A stretch of DNA of 64,000 nt from Chitinophagaceae bacterium (GCA_016787085.1 JAEUVJ010000040.1:1-64000); one strand, 5' to 3'. Positions 23,820 to 32,175 are shown, counted from the stretch's first letter. The notes: generated by a model from the sequence alone, not told the origin. Translations and numbers: made by a program.

Positions 23820-24320
23820 TTAAAACCTGCTGATCTGTTCTTTCAGTAATTTTCTGGCAAAGTGGATCCTGCTCTTGATCGTACCTAAAGGCTCATGCAG
23901 GTAATCAGATATCTCCTGGTATTTGTAGCCATCCATGTACAGCAGGAACGGCATCTTGAATATTTCGGGCAACCTGTCGATCGCTCCATTGATCTCTTTT
24001 ACCCGTAAACTACTCTCTGCACCATTCGATACAGCCGATTGTTTCAGGTTGATCAGGTAATCCTCAGGTGTGTTATCAAATATGGTTTTTTGCTTGGCTT
24101 TCCTGCGGTAATTATTGATAAAAATATTCCGCATGATCGTGAACAACCAGGCCCTGATATTGGTACCTGTATTGTACTTCTCATGATTGGCAAGCGCTTT
24201 ATAAAGGGTTTCCTGGTAAAGGTCGTTTGCAGTTTCAGTATCTTTCGTAAGATTGACAGCAAATGGCCTCAGAAAGTCTGCATTATCCAGCAGCATGGTA
24301 TTGAATTCTTTAGTAGCCAT
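23820..24320 (-). CDS. ECF-type RNA polymerase sigma factor
   Basis: The 166-aa group IV sigma factor has region 2 (DLYQETLYKALANHEKYNTG and AWLFTIMRNIFINNYRRK) and region 4 (AIDRLPEIFKMPFLLYMDGY and LGTIKSRIHFARKLL). There is no anti-sigma gene beside it; the neighbours are a B12-binding MerR regulator upstream and crtI downstream. This resembles the LitR/LitS and CarH/CarQ logic, where a light-sensing repressor controls a sigma factor for carotenogenesis. I chose the ATG at 24320, just before the conserved region; it has an AT-rich leader and a promoter box 26 bases upstream. Confidence 0.92.
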   Translation of the reverse strand: MATKEFNTMLLDNADFLRPFAVNLTKDTETANDLYQETLYKALANHEKYNTGTNIRAWLFTIMRNIFINNYRRKAKQKTIFDNTPEDYLINLKQSAVSNGAESSLRVKEINGAIDRLPEIFKMPFLLYMDGYKYQEISDYLHEPLGTIKSRIHFARKLLKEQISRF

Positions 24321-24346
24321 TTTATTTTGTTTAATTTTTATGACGC

Positions 24347-24374
24347 CAAAGTTAAACAAACGGCTAATATCAAA
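24347..24374 (-). promoter_or_regulatory. Promoter of the ECF sigma gene
   Basis: On the minus strand TAACTTTG (24354 to 24347) is a perfect -7 box. TTTG at 24374-24371 is a possible -33 element with a 16-base spacer, slightly short for Bacteroidota. The predicted mRNA leader is about 20 bases and AT-rich. Confidence 0.6.
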
Positions 24375-24394
24375 AAAATCTATTTTCGACCTAC

Positions 24395-24421
24395 TTGTCT
24401 TTTTAACATTCCCTATTGTCT
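24395..24421. promoter_or_regulatory. Paired TTGTCT motifs upstream of the sigma promoter
   Basis: TTGTCT occurs at 24395-24400 and 24416-24421, offset by 21 bp, just upstream of the sigma gene's -33 region. The same hexamer in opposite orientation (AGACAA, 25310-25315) lies 12 bases before the MerR gene start. These are candidate operators for the B12-binding regulator. Six bases is short, so chance is possible. Confidence 0.3.
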
Positions 24422-24422
24422 G

Positions 24423-25298
24423 TCAAAGACTTGAAATGAAATCCATCATTTCTGTAAAGCTCCTTTTTAGCTGGACGGAAGGTGGCGTTTCTTTTTGATA
24501 GCACTGGGTGGGATACCCGGAAATGACTGCCTGCAGCCCATGAGTTTTTTCTCCAAGAAACCGAAGCAGCTTATCAAAACTGAAATTGGGACAAGTACCT
24601 GTTAGGTGTATGAACGCCATATCAGGTTGTAATGTCTCAACAATGCTGTGAACATCCCGCGTAGGGACATTGGCTCCCAGGTAAACCACTTTTTCACCGT
24701 GCGATTTAAGCAGGAAATGAAGGAACAATAATCCAAGCTCATGATGTTCCCCTTCAGGTAAAAAAAGTAAACAGGTTTTTCCATTATCACTGATGGGAAC
24801 TCCGTCAATAGCAACGATCAGCTTTTGCCGGATAATACTGGTAACAAAATGTTCCTGTGCGGGCATAATATGCCCTGTTTGCCAGAGTATGCCGATCTTC
24901 TCCAAAAAAGGGAATATGATCTCTTTTACTCCCTGCTCTATCCCATGCTCCAGGATATAGTGACTGAGCGTTCTTTCAAAATCATGGATCTTCAGGTCCA
25001 CCATGTCTTTGATCAGCTCATTGACGACCCTTTCCTGGATGGCGGATGCTGACTGCAACTCCAGTATCTTACTGCAGATCTCTTGCTGGCACATTTTGTC
25101 TATCTGGGAGATCTTGTATCCATTCTTATTGAGCAGGGCAATATTCAGAATGATCTTTAACTCCTCATTACAGTAGTGACGGATATTGGTCTCTGTACGC
25201 TGGGGCTTTAGAAATCCGTAACGCTGTTCCCATATGCGGATAGTGTGGGCTTTTATCCCCGAAATATTTTCCAGATCTTTTATGGTAAAAGCGTTCAT
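24423..25298 (-). CDS. MerR-family regulator with B12-binding domain (CarH/LitR-type photoreceptor)
   Basis: This is a 291-aa predicted adenosylcobalamin-dependent, light-responsive transcription regulator. Residues 1-70 form a MerR DNA-binding domain (FTIKDLENISGIKAHTIRIW, then RYGFLKPQRTETNIRHY). Residues 90-165 are the helical cap with the diagnostic W-x9-EH motif: Trp139 and Glu149-His150. Residues 172-291 are the Rossmann B12 domain with E184-x-H186-x-x-G189 supplying the lower axial histidine. In CarH, dark AdoCbl holds a tetramer on DNA and light releases it. The residue after Trp139 is Gln, where Thermus CarH has His132 as I recall it. The gene lies directly upstream of the sigma/crt unit. 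Confidence 0.93.
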   Translation of the reverse strand: MNAFTIKDLENISGIKAHTIRIWEQRYGFLKPQRTETNIRHYCNEELKIILNIALLNKNGYKISQIDKMCQQEICSKILELQSASAIQERVVNELIKDMVDLKIHDFERTLSHYILEHGIEQGVKEIIFPFLEKIGILWQTGHIMPAQEHFVTSIIRQKLIVAIDGVPISDNGKTCLLFLPEGEHHELGLLFLHFLLKSHGEKVVYLGANVPTRDVHSIVETLQPDMAFIHLTGTCPNFSFDKLLRFLGEKTHGLQAVISGYPTQCYQKETPPSVQLKRSFTEMMDFISSL

Positions 25299-25369
25299 GA
25301 CTCCCTTTTAGACAAACCGGTTATAAAAAAGTTCGGATAAGACGGGCAATTTTTAAAAGAATAAGAGGC

Positions 25370-26113
25370 TTACAACTGATTATTAAGGATTTTTCCTTCA
25401 TCCATCAGCTTCTTTACCTGGGGTGGCATCACAAAATGCTGCAACCCTTCGAGGTGTCCGAAATGATGCAGGTCCGTGCCGATCAAACTATAAAAACCAT
25501 TTTTAAGAAGATAATTTGCCAGCTCGTTCACCGATCTGCCATAATGCCCCCCCATTGAAAGCAGGTTGAGCTGAAAAAGACAGCCGATATCTTTCAATTC
25601 TGTATAAAAATCTTTGTTACGTTCCAGGTAAATATATCTTTCAGGGTGGGCAATGATAGGCTGATATCCCTGCATTTGCATTTCAAATAAAAGGTCCTTG
25701 ATATTCATGGAGGGAAAAGCCATGGAGAATTCTGCCAGGACCATATTCCCGCTGACAGTCAGCAGTGGCTCTTTATTACGCAAAAGCTCTTCTACATGCT
25801 CATCCAGAAAATATTCGGCAGCCGCTTGTATCTCTACTTCAATCCCTGCTTCTTTCACGGCCCCCTGTACCAGCTTTAATTTCTCCCGGATGATGTCATG
25901 TGTGTTCTTATACATATCCCACATGACATGCGGAGTAGTGACCAGTTTCTTATACCCCAGTTCGCTCATTCCTTTTATCAATTGCAGCGAATACTCCAGG
26001 CTTTCGGCACCGTCATCAATACCGGGCAGCAGGTGCGAATGCATATCCGTATGCAGGATAGAAAAGTCGAACCTCTCTCCTTTCGATTTTGATCTTGAGA
26101 ACAGCTTTAACAT
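25370..26113 (-). CDS. CpsB/YwqE-type protein-tyrosine phosphatase (PHP fold)
   Basis: The 247-aa metal-dependent phosphatase is predicted to dephosphorylate the Wzc-type kinase encoded at the other end of the locus. PHP-family motifs are visible: DMHSHLLPGIDDGAESLE, TTPHVMWD, IIAHPERYIYLE and IGTDLHHFG, which together supply the trinuclear metal site. It is the last gene of the minus-strand polysaccharide cluster, 98 bases after the sugar transferase, with no promoter box seen in the gap. No terminator was recognised after it. Confidence 0.9.
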   Translation of the reverse strand: MLKLFSRSKSKGERFDFSILHTDMHSHLLPGIDDGAESLEYSLQLIKGMSELGYKKLVTTPHVMWDMYKNTHDIIREKLKLVQGAVKEAGIEVEIQAAAEYFLDEHVEELLRNKEPLLTVSGNMVLAEFSMAFPSMNIKDLLFEMQMQGYQPIIAHPERYIYLERNKDFYTELKDIGCLFQLNLLSMGGHYGRSVNELANYLLKNGFYSLIGTDLHHFGHLEGLQHFVMPPQVKKLMDEGKILNNQL

Positions 26114-26211
26114 AACCAGAGGATAACTATCCGAAATTACTTATTATTTGGCTAAGAGATCAAAAGAGATAAAGAGGAAACGAGTTTTCACGAAAAATTG
26201 ACCCTTTAATT

Positions 26212-26874
26212 TCAGAATTCTCTTTTTGGCAAGGACGGGAAAACTTTATGTACAAGGCTGCTGCTGGGCACTACGATCGCCCATGCCGTAAGAAAGAGGA
26301 TCATAAAATCCGTATAGAAAGAATAGTGCTGCTGGTACCACACTTCCACTGCCCCTTTGTAAGGGAGGATCACCTGGCGGTAACACTCATGCGGCGGCAG
26401 ACTGCTTTTGGTAATGATCAGCTCCTCATCCCGGAACACAATGCTACCGATACCGGTGAGACCAGGCTTTACACGGTATACTTTTTCTTTCATTTCATCG
26501 GTATAGCGATCAAAACCTACTTTCATCAATGGGCGGGGACCAACAAACGACATGTCTCCTGTCAGGATATTGATCACCTGGGGCAGTTCATTCAGTTTAC
26601 TGATACGGAGGAATCGTCCAATCTTTGTAACTCTTGGATCATTGCGTGTTGTTACATCACCACTACCCATATTGGGACTGTTTTTGAGCATGGTGGCAAA
26701 TTTCCAGATGCGGAATATCTTATTGCGGTAGCCCACCCTGTCCTGCCGGAAAAAAACCTCGTGCTCACCCGTCAGTAATAGAAGTATAATGATCGGTATA
26801 AATACCGGCAACAGGATGATCAGCGCCAGCAGCGAGAACACAATATCAAAAAAACGTTTGATGATGGGATACAT
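26212..26874 (-). CDS. Bacterial sugar transferase (initiating glycosyl-1-phosphate transferase)
   Basis: The 220-aa membrane enzyme places the first sugar phosphate on undecaprenyl phosphate. It has an N-terminal hydrophobic hairpin (FDIVFSLLALIILLPVFIPI), then the catalytic core VFFRQDRVGYRNKIFRIWKF, LRISKLNELPQVINIL, MSFVGPRPLM and YRVKPGLTGIGSI, as in PglC/WcaJ-type polyprenyl phosphosugar transferases. A further hydrophobic segment near the C-terminus (FYTDFMILFLTAWAIVVP) is unusual for the short PglC form. It follows the aminotransferase gene by one base. Confidence 0.92.
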   Translation of the reverse strand: MYPIIKRFFDIVFSLLALIILLPVFIPIIILLLLTGEHEVFFRQDRVGYRNKIFRIWKFATMLKNSPNMGSGDVTTRNDPRVTKIGRFLRISKLNELPQVINILTGDMSFVGPRPLMKVGFDRYTDEMKEKVYRVKPGLTGIGSIVFRDEELIITKSSLPPHECYRQVILPYKGAVEVWYQQHYSFYTDFMILFLTAWAIVVPSSSLVHKVFPSLPKREF

Positions 26875-26875
26875 A

Positions 26876-28024
26876 TCAGCGTAAGGCGGCTTTTACTTCC
26901 CTGGCTACTATTTTCAGTTGCTCATCTGTGATGCTGGTGGAGCAGGGAATACTTAAACAGGTATTGTAAATATAATCAGCATTATCTTTTTGCTGCACAT
27001 ACACACAATCTTTATACATCGGCAACTTGTTCATCGGCATCCAGAAACGGCGGCTGAGTATCTTATTGGCATTCAGATGATCCAGCAGTTTCTGCTGCTG
27101 ATCTGTCTGTATGGTAAACAGCCAGCCATTGGTTTGTACATCAGGCAACTCTTTCTGAAAACGGATATCAGCCAGCCCTTCAAATGATTTTTTATAAAAA
27201 GCTACTGCCTCTTTTTTTCTTTTGATAAAGGAAGGCAACAGTTCCATTTGACCTACTCCCACGGCTGCCAGCAGATTCACCAACCGGTAGTTGTATCCTA
27301 CTTCATCATGATAATACTCATCCACGCTGGCTTTGGCAGTAGTGGTCAGGTGTTTGGCATGTTTGGCTAATTGTTCATCGTCCGTCACGATCACGCCGCC
27401 GCCGCCGGTAGAGATGATCTTGTTCCCATTGAAACTAAAACATCCTATCGGACTGAAAGTGCCTGCATGTTTGCCTTTATATGAAGTACCCAAAGCTTCG
27501 GTTGCATCTTCCACGATTGGCAAAGGGTATTTTTTTACAATAGAAAGAAAGCGGTCCATGTCGCACATATTACCAAGTATATGTACCGGCATAATGGCGC
27601 CGATGCGGCGTCCATCCTGTATATAGATCAGCTCGCCATTTTTTTCGTCTGTTTCATTTTCCAAAAATTCTTCCAGCAGGTCAAGGTCCATTTGCCAGAG
27701 ATCCGGATCGGCATCTATCAATAAAGGTTCTGCTCCGATATATTTGATAGAATTGGCTGAAGCGACAAAAGTGAGATTGGGAAGAATAACATAGTCGTGC
27801 TGCTTCACACCGGATAACAATAAAGCGATATGCAAAGCGGCTGTACCATTAACAGCAGCTACCCCGTATTTTGCCCCGGCAAAATCAGCGACCATCTGTT
27901 CAAACTGGTTGACATATGCGCCTACCGAAGATATCCACCCCGTATCAAGGCACTCTTTTACATATTTCCATTCATTGCCGGCAATATTGGGGACACTGAG
28001 CGGAATAAACTGCTGGTTACTCAT
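26876..28024 (-). CDS. LegC-like DegT/DnrJ/EryC1 sugar aminotransferase
   Basis: The 382-aa PLP enzyme transfers an amino group to a nucleotide keto-sugar. VNGTAALHIALLLSGV, IVEDATEALGTSYKGK (PLP-binding Asp) and CFSFNGNKIISTGGGG (Schiff-base Lys in NGNKI) match the LegC/PseC-like branch of the DegT family. It overlaps the SDR gene upstream by 8 bases and precedes the sugar transferase by one base, so its product is probably at or near the first sugar of the repeat unit. Confidence 0.9.
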   Translation of the reverse strand: MSNQQFIPLSVPNIAGNEWKYVKECLDTGWISSVGAYVNQFEQMVADFAGAKYGVAAVNGTAALHIALLLSGVKQHDYVILPNLTFVASANSIKYIGAEPLLIDADPDLWQMDLDLLEEFLENETDEKNGELIYIQDGRRIGAIMPVHILGNMCDMDRFLSIVKKYPLPIVEDATEALGTSYKGKHAGTFSPIGCFSFNGNKIISTGGGGVIVTDDEQLAKHAKHLTTTAKASVDEYYHDEVGYNYRLVNLLAAVGVGQMELLPSFIKRKKEAVAFYKKSFEGLADIRFQKELPDVQTNGWLFTIQTDQQQKLLDHLNANKILSRRFWMPMNKLPMYKDCVYVQQKDNADYIYNTCLSIPCSTSITDEQLKIVAREVKAALR

Positions 28025-29012
28025 AAACTTTATTTCCGGCTTCTAAATAAGTATTATACCATTCGATAGTTTGTTTCAGCCCCTGTTTCCAGCCCACTTC
28101 AGGTTCAAAACCTAATTGTGTTCGGGCTTTGGTGATATCCGGGCATCGGCGTGATACGGAACCGGGGTAGGTTGGCGCATTCTCATATTTTCCTTTGAAA
28201 CCCATGATCTCTCCTGCGTAGTGAATGAGATCGCCGATAGATATCTCTTCCTGCGTACCGATATGATATATTTCACCATTGGTACCCGGTCGCTCCATAG
28301 CCAGTACTGTTCCATTTACTGCGTCAGTGATATAACAGAATGCTCTTGTCTGGTCATGTCCATATACTTTGAACGGCTCTTCCCCCTTTCTGAAGCGGAC
28401 AACAAGATGCGGGATCACATGTTTGAAACCCATGCGGGGGCCATACACATTATGATAACGTACTATCGTCGTTTCAAAACCTAGTATTCTTGAATAGTTC
28501 AGGAAACCAGATTCACCGAGCATTTTGGTAACTGCATAGGTAAACCGCGGATGGCCTATCTCCTGTATGCAAAGCGGCACTTCTTCAGGAGTAGGGACAG
28601 TATACCCAAACGCATCAATGGTACCGGCATAACACTCGCTGGTAGAAGTAAACAGGGCCTTCCCTATCTTAGACCGGTGTATCCATTCCAGTGTATTATA
28701 AATTAAAGCGGTGTTGATGCGGATGATCTCATGCGGGATGGAGTTGGCATTATCCACACCTACCACAGAAGCCAGCATGTACACCTGGTCGTAAACATTG
28801 TCTAATAAATCGAATGTCTTCGGATCAGTATAATCACCCGGCACCACTTTAATGTTATGCTTATTTACCAATGCGGTGAACAGCTCATCCTCCTTGCCAC
28901 GTGCAAAATTGTCCGCAATGGTCAACTGGTAGTCGCGTTTCTCAGAAAGATACTTTGCAATATTGAAGCCGATGAAGCCGGCTCCGCCTAATAACAGAAC
29001 TTTTTTACTCAT
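28017..29012 (-). CDS. NAD-dependent epimerase/dehydratase (UDP-glucuronate decarboxylase-like)
   Basis: The 331-aa extended SDR has GGAGFIGFNIAKYL at the N-terminus and a catalytic Tyr-x3-Lys in FTYAVTKMLGES. RYHNVYGPRMGF and QTRAFCYITDAVNG, together with SRRCPDITKARTQLGFEPE, resemble the UDP-glucuronate decarboxylase / ArnA C-terminal branch. It lies between a nucleotide-sugar dehydrogenase and an aminotransferase, which fits a dehydrogenase, decarboxylase or epimerase, then aminotransferase order. Substrate assignment is an inference. Confidence 0.82.
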   Translation of the reverse strand: MSKKVLLLGGAGFIGFNIAKYLSEKRDYQLTIADNFARGKEDELFTALVNKHNIKVVPGDYTDPKTFDLLDNVYDQVYMLASVVGVDNANSIPHEIIRINTALIYNTLEWIHRSKIGKALFTSTSECYAGTIDAFGYTVPTPEEVPLCIQEIGHPRFTYAVTKMLGESGFLNYSRILGFETTIVRYHNVYGPRMGFKHVIPHLVVRFRKGEEPFKVYGHDQTRAFCYITDAVNGTVLAMERPGTNGEIYHIGTQEEISIGDLIHYAGEIMGFKGKYENAPTYPGSVSRRCPDITKARTQLGFEPEVGWKQGLKQTIEWYNTYLEAGNKVYE

Positions 29013-29036
29013 AAGTACTACAAACGGTTTTTCAAA

Positions 29037-30554
29037 CTAGAGGTCTCCTCTGCCGATCACTTTTACAATATGTTTTCCTCTTAATTTTTTTATTTCATCA
29101 TTATTTAATACGCCGATCGTATCATAAATGAACGATCCCGGATGGCTGAGCAATGAGCTGATCAGCCGGATGCTGTTGCGGTATTCTTTATGCCCGGTGC
29201 TGATGATGACAACATCGTATGCCTGCTGCAGCAATTCATCGAGATTATTGTTGATCCGTAAACCTTTTTCCTCCCACAGCATCACATGCGGATCATGCAA
29301 CGTCACATAGCAACCGGCATCTGTTAATCTTTCAAACAGCCCCTGTACGGGTGTAAAACGGGTATCTCCCACATCATTCAGGTAACTGACCCCGAGCATC
29401 AGTACTTTTTTTCCGCTTAGCGGGCCATTATACTGCGATTGCAGAAATTGAAAAGCAAAATGAGGCATCTGGTCATTGATATGAACGCCTGTTTCACTTT
29501 GCTCTAACGGCTCACTGCTGCCAAATAAATTCATCTTTGCCCAGCTGGCCAGTAACGGATCTTTGGTAAGGCAATAACCGCCTACTCCTAAGCCCGGCAA
29601 CATGATATTCTTATGAGTAGGCCTCATGCGGATAGCATTCACCACTTCATAAATGTCCACACCTGCTTCCTCTGCAAAGCGACTCCATTCCACCATGAAA
29701 GCGATATTCATAGCACGGTAGGAATTCTCCAGCACCTTGGCCATCTCCGTGGCTTGCGTATTACCGAGTTTTGTCAGCGGGTATTCGTCTGTTTTGATTA
29801 CGGTACGAAGGAATTTTTCTACTGCTTCTTCACTGGACTCGTCTGTTCCGGAAAACACACGATAAAAATTCTGAATGGAATCAATGTACTTTGGACCAGG
29901 CATCACCCTTTCATACGAATGACCGGTCTTCAGCTGATCTGCCGGTAAGCCCCTTTTCTGTAAACATTCTTCCAGTATAGGCCTCACTACTTTTTGTGTG
30001 GTACCGGGAGGTACCGTTGTCTCTACCAGTACCAGTACATCGGGTTGGCAATACGTTCCTATAGCAGTGATCGCCTTGTTGAAAGGGGTTAGGTCCACAT
30101 GGTAATCCTCAAGGTGGCCATTGGTATTCGATTGTTTCTTTACATCCAGGTTAATATCCACTACTACCACATCCGCTTTGCTATATGCATAAGGATCACA
30201 GGTGGCATAGAAATTCTTTTTCTCTCTTGTTTTTTTATAGAACTGTTCGATTTTGGGATCGTCTGCAATGACAGGGAATACTCCTTCATTGATGGATTGA
30301 ATTTTCCAGTAAGAAAAAGGGGAAGCCAGGTCAATACCGATGACGGCATACTCCTCAGTGAGCGCATTAGCCACGACCAGAGCCATTACGGAACCGACAA
30401 ATCCGAGACCCTGCACCACTACTACCTTTTTGCCGGGATGCTGTGCAACAAAGGCATCAATAGCAGTTTTATCGTTTACCGTTTCGGGGATAGGGTATTG
30501 TTTTCCCGAAAGCGGGCTGACAGAGAGCCTTTGCTGGATATTTTCTTTCACCAT
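29037..30554 (-). CDS. Nucleotide-sugar dehydrogenase (UDP-sugar 6-dehydrogenase family)
   Basis: The 505-aa enzyme oxidises the C6 hydroxyl of a UDP- or GDP-sugar to a uronate with NAD. VVVVQGLGFVGSVMALVVAN is the Rossmann motif after an N-terminal extension of about 40 residues. ETTVPPGTTQKVV is the linker patch, and LPGLGVGGYCLTKDP contains the catalytic Cys. The C-terminal domain starts near LSGKKVLMLGVSYLNDVGDT. The motif is intermediate between Ugd (GGSCFPKD) and WecC (GGHCIPVD) types, so the sugar is uncertain. The length is above the usual 430 aa. Confidence 0.88.
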   Translation of the reverse strand: MVKENIQQRLSVSPLSGKQYPIPETVNDKTAIDAFVAQHPGKKVVVVQGLGFVGSVMALVVANALTEEYAVIGIDLASPFSYWKIQSINEGVFPVIADDPKIEQFYKKTREKKNFYATCDPYAYSKADVVVVDINLDVKKQSNTNGHLEDYHVDLTPFNKAITAIGTYCQPDVLVLVETTVPPGTTQKVVRPILEECLQKRGLPADQLKTGHSYERVMPGPKYIDSIQNFYRVFSGTDESSEEAVEKFLRTVIKTDEYPLTKLGNTQATEMAKVLENSYRAMNIAFMVEWSRFAEEAGVDIYEVVNAIRMRPTHKNIMLPGLGVGGYCLTKDPLLASWAKMNLFGSSEPLEQSETGVHINDQMPHFAFQFLQSQYNGPLSGKKVLMLGVSYLNDVGDTRFTPVQGLFERLTDAGCYVTLHDPHVMLWEEKGLRINNNLDELLQQAYDVVIISTGHKEYRNSIRLISSLLSHPGSFIYDTIGVLNNDEIKKLRGKHIVKVIGRGDL

Positions 30555-30561
30555 AGACTGG

Positions 30562-31284
30562 TCAGGATTGGAGTTTAAATATTTTGTCGCCTATTTTGGT
30601 ATAAGCCCAGGGGCCTTTATACGTGGTGGCTTTGATCCTTCTTTCAATTTCATCCATCGGCATTTCAGGGCTGATCAAACACAGCGCATTCAGTTCTTTC
30701 CTGGTATAGGGCTTTCTTTTCCATTTTTCCTCGGATAAGGGCAACGGATTTCCCTGCAAGATACAATCCATTATCTCATAAAACATCTCTTCTATCAGGC
30801 CATAGCAGCGCTGCGTCACCCCGAATACTGTATCCTCCTTTGTCAAAGGAAACCTTTTTACATTAATAATGCTGCCGGTATCCACTACCGTTTTCATGTG
30901 GTGACAGGTTACCCCATACTCTTTCTCTCCATTATATATCGCAAAATTGGTACAACCGGTTCCCGGGTATTCCGGGCTACCCGGGTGGAAATTAATGGCA
31001 GCAAAAGAAGCATGCTGCAATAATGCGTCGGGGAGTATCCAGGAACTGATGAAGGAGATCAGCAAATCGCCTTTCCAGTTTAATACCTCTTCAGGAAGTT
31101 TATCGTGCCGGGTGCCGAAGAACACCAGCGGATGACGGAAATGCCGGCTGATATAATCGGCCGCCCTTTCTGCAAAGAGGTTATCTTTTTTTCCTAAAAA
31201 AAGTACACGGAATTCCTGCGGGTGTCTGGTCATCTCGACGGGTTGATTCAGCTTGCTTTTACAAGATGGCAAAGGTATTATCAT
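30562..31284 (-). CDS. Formyltransferase-family protein (sugar N-formyltransferase candidate)
   Basis: The 240-aa protein is related to methionyl-tRNA formyltransferase N-terminal domains. AAINFHPGSPEYPGTGCTNF holds the Asn and His of the N-x-HPS active site, and HHMKTVVDTGSIINVKRF the catalytic Asp. It lacks the tRNA-binding C-terminal domain of Fmt, so it probably formylates a small molecule, most likely an amino sugar. ArnA, FdtF and VioF are relatives in this sense. The ATG at 31284 has an AT-rich leader; an internal ATG at 31233 gives a more typical N-terminus. It precedes the nucleotide-sugar dehydrogenase by 7 bases. Confidence 0.82.
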   Translation of the reverse strand: MIIPLPSCKSKLNQPVEMTRHPQEFRVLFLGKKDNLFAERAADYISRHFRHPLVFFGTRHDKLPEEVLNWKGDLLISFISSWILPDALLQHASFAAINFHPGSPEYPGTGCTNFAIYNGEKEYGVTCHHMKTVVDTGSIINVKRFPLTKEDTVFGVTQRCYGLIEEMFYEIMDCILQGNPLPLSEEKWKRKPYTRKELNALCLISPEMPMDEIERRIKATTYKGPWAYTKIGDKIFKLQS

Positions 31285-31333
31285 TTATTGATATAGAGAG
31301 CCCTGAACAGCCCTTTCCGGGAGTGTTGCCAAC

Positions 31334-31360
31334 AAAAAAGGCACTTGAATATCAAGTGCC
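31334..31360 (-). terminator. Terminator after the NeuD-like acyltransferase
   Basis: GGCACTTGA (31340-31348) pairs perfectly with TCAAGTGCC (31352-31360) around an ATA loop. On the minus strand it is followed by six T residues (31339-31334). It lies about 30 bases downstream of the acyltransferase stop codon and 50 bases upstream of the formyltransferase start. Confidence 0.85.
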
Positions 31361-31390
31361 GTTTCAAAACTTCATCCAAAGAAAACAACA

Positions 31391-32071
31391 TTAAGCAGCA
31401 GCAAGGCGGCTGGCTGGCTTTTTGACCAGCTTTCTGGCCGGGTTGCCTATTACGGTCGTATTATCCGGTATATCTTTTATCACCACGGTGCCTGCACCGA
31501 TGGTAACATTGTTGCCGATAGTGATACCCTGCCTGATCACAGAGTTGGCGCCGATAAAGGTGCTCCGACCCACTTTTACATTGCCGCAAAGCACAGCGCC
31601 CGGCGCTATATGTGTGAAATCACCGATGATACACTCGTGATCAATACTGCTGGATGTATTGCAAATAACCCCTTTACCGATCTCGATCAGGGGGTTCAGT
31701 GTAGCATTAGCTGCTATCATGATGCCATCACCCATTTTCACAGAAGCAGAAATAACTGCACTTGGATGGATGGCATTGATGGGGTTGCCCAGCAGTTGGC
31801 TCAGGCTGGTATGTATCTTTTCACGGATACCATTATGCCCTACACAGGCGAAGTAGTCAAACTTCTTCAGCTTATCTATTACTTCCATCTCCTTACCCAG
31901 GTAATTCAGATGGTAGGGGTTCAATGTTTTTTCTTCGGAATCACAGTACGCAGTAACGAGGCGTCCTGCATTGAGAAAGATATCTACTATGACAAAGGCA
32001 TGGCCGGAATAGCCGACAATAGCCACGGGTTTTTTAAGGGTGGTTTTCATCTGGACGGATTTGGATGACAT
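31391..32071 (-). CDS. NeuD/PglD-family sugar acyltransferase
   Basis: The 226-aa protein acylates amino or hydroxyl groups of nucleotide sugars using acyl-CoA. An N-terminal Rossmann-like domain (KPVAIVGYSGHAFVIVDIF) is followed by a left-handed beta-helix of hexapeptide repeats. In it, SSSIDHECIIGDFTHIAPGA has the catalytic His and Glu as in PglD. The tail is basic (RKLVKKPASRLAAA). I chose the ATG at 32071 for its AT-rich leader; ATG codons at 32086 and 32050 are alternatives. It is isolated by terminators on both sides, unlike most genes of the locus. Confidence 0.88.
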   Translation of the reverse strand: MSSKSVQMKTTLKKPVAIVGYSGHAFVIVDIFLNAGRLVTAYCDSEEKTLNPYHLNYLGKEMEVIDKLKKFDYFACVGHNGIREKIHTSLSQLLGNPINAIHPSAVISASVKMGDGIMIAANATLNPLIEIGKGVICNTSSSIDHECIIGDFTHIAPGAVLCGNVKVGRSTFIGANSVIRQGITIGNNVTIGAGTVVIKDIPDNTTVIGNPARKLVKKPASRLAAA

Positions 32072-32114
32072 AAAAATAATAGCCATCTCCTGCGGGTGCA
32101 AACCATCCTTGAAA

Positions 32115-32150
32115 CAAAAAAGCAGATCGGGTAGTACTACCTGACCTGCT
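32115..32150 (-). terminator. Terminator after the glycosyltransferase at 32176
   Basis: The imperfect palindrome AGCAGATCGGGTAGT / ACTACCTGACCTGCT (32121-32150) folds with two mismatches. On the minus strand it is followed by six T residues (32120-32115). It lies 25 bases after the stop codon of the glycosyltransferase. Confidence 0.8.
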
Positions 32151-32175
32151 TTCGTAATATTCCGAAACCGTTCTG

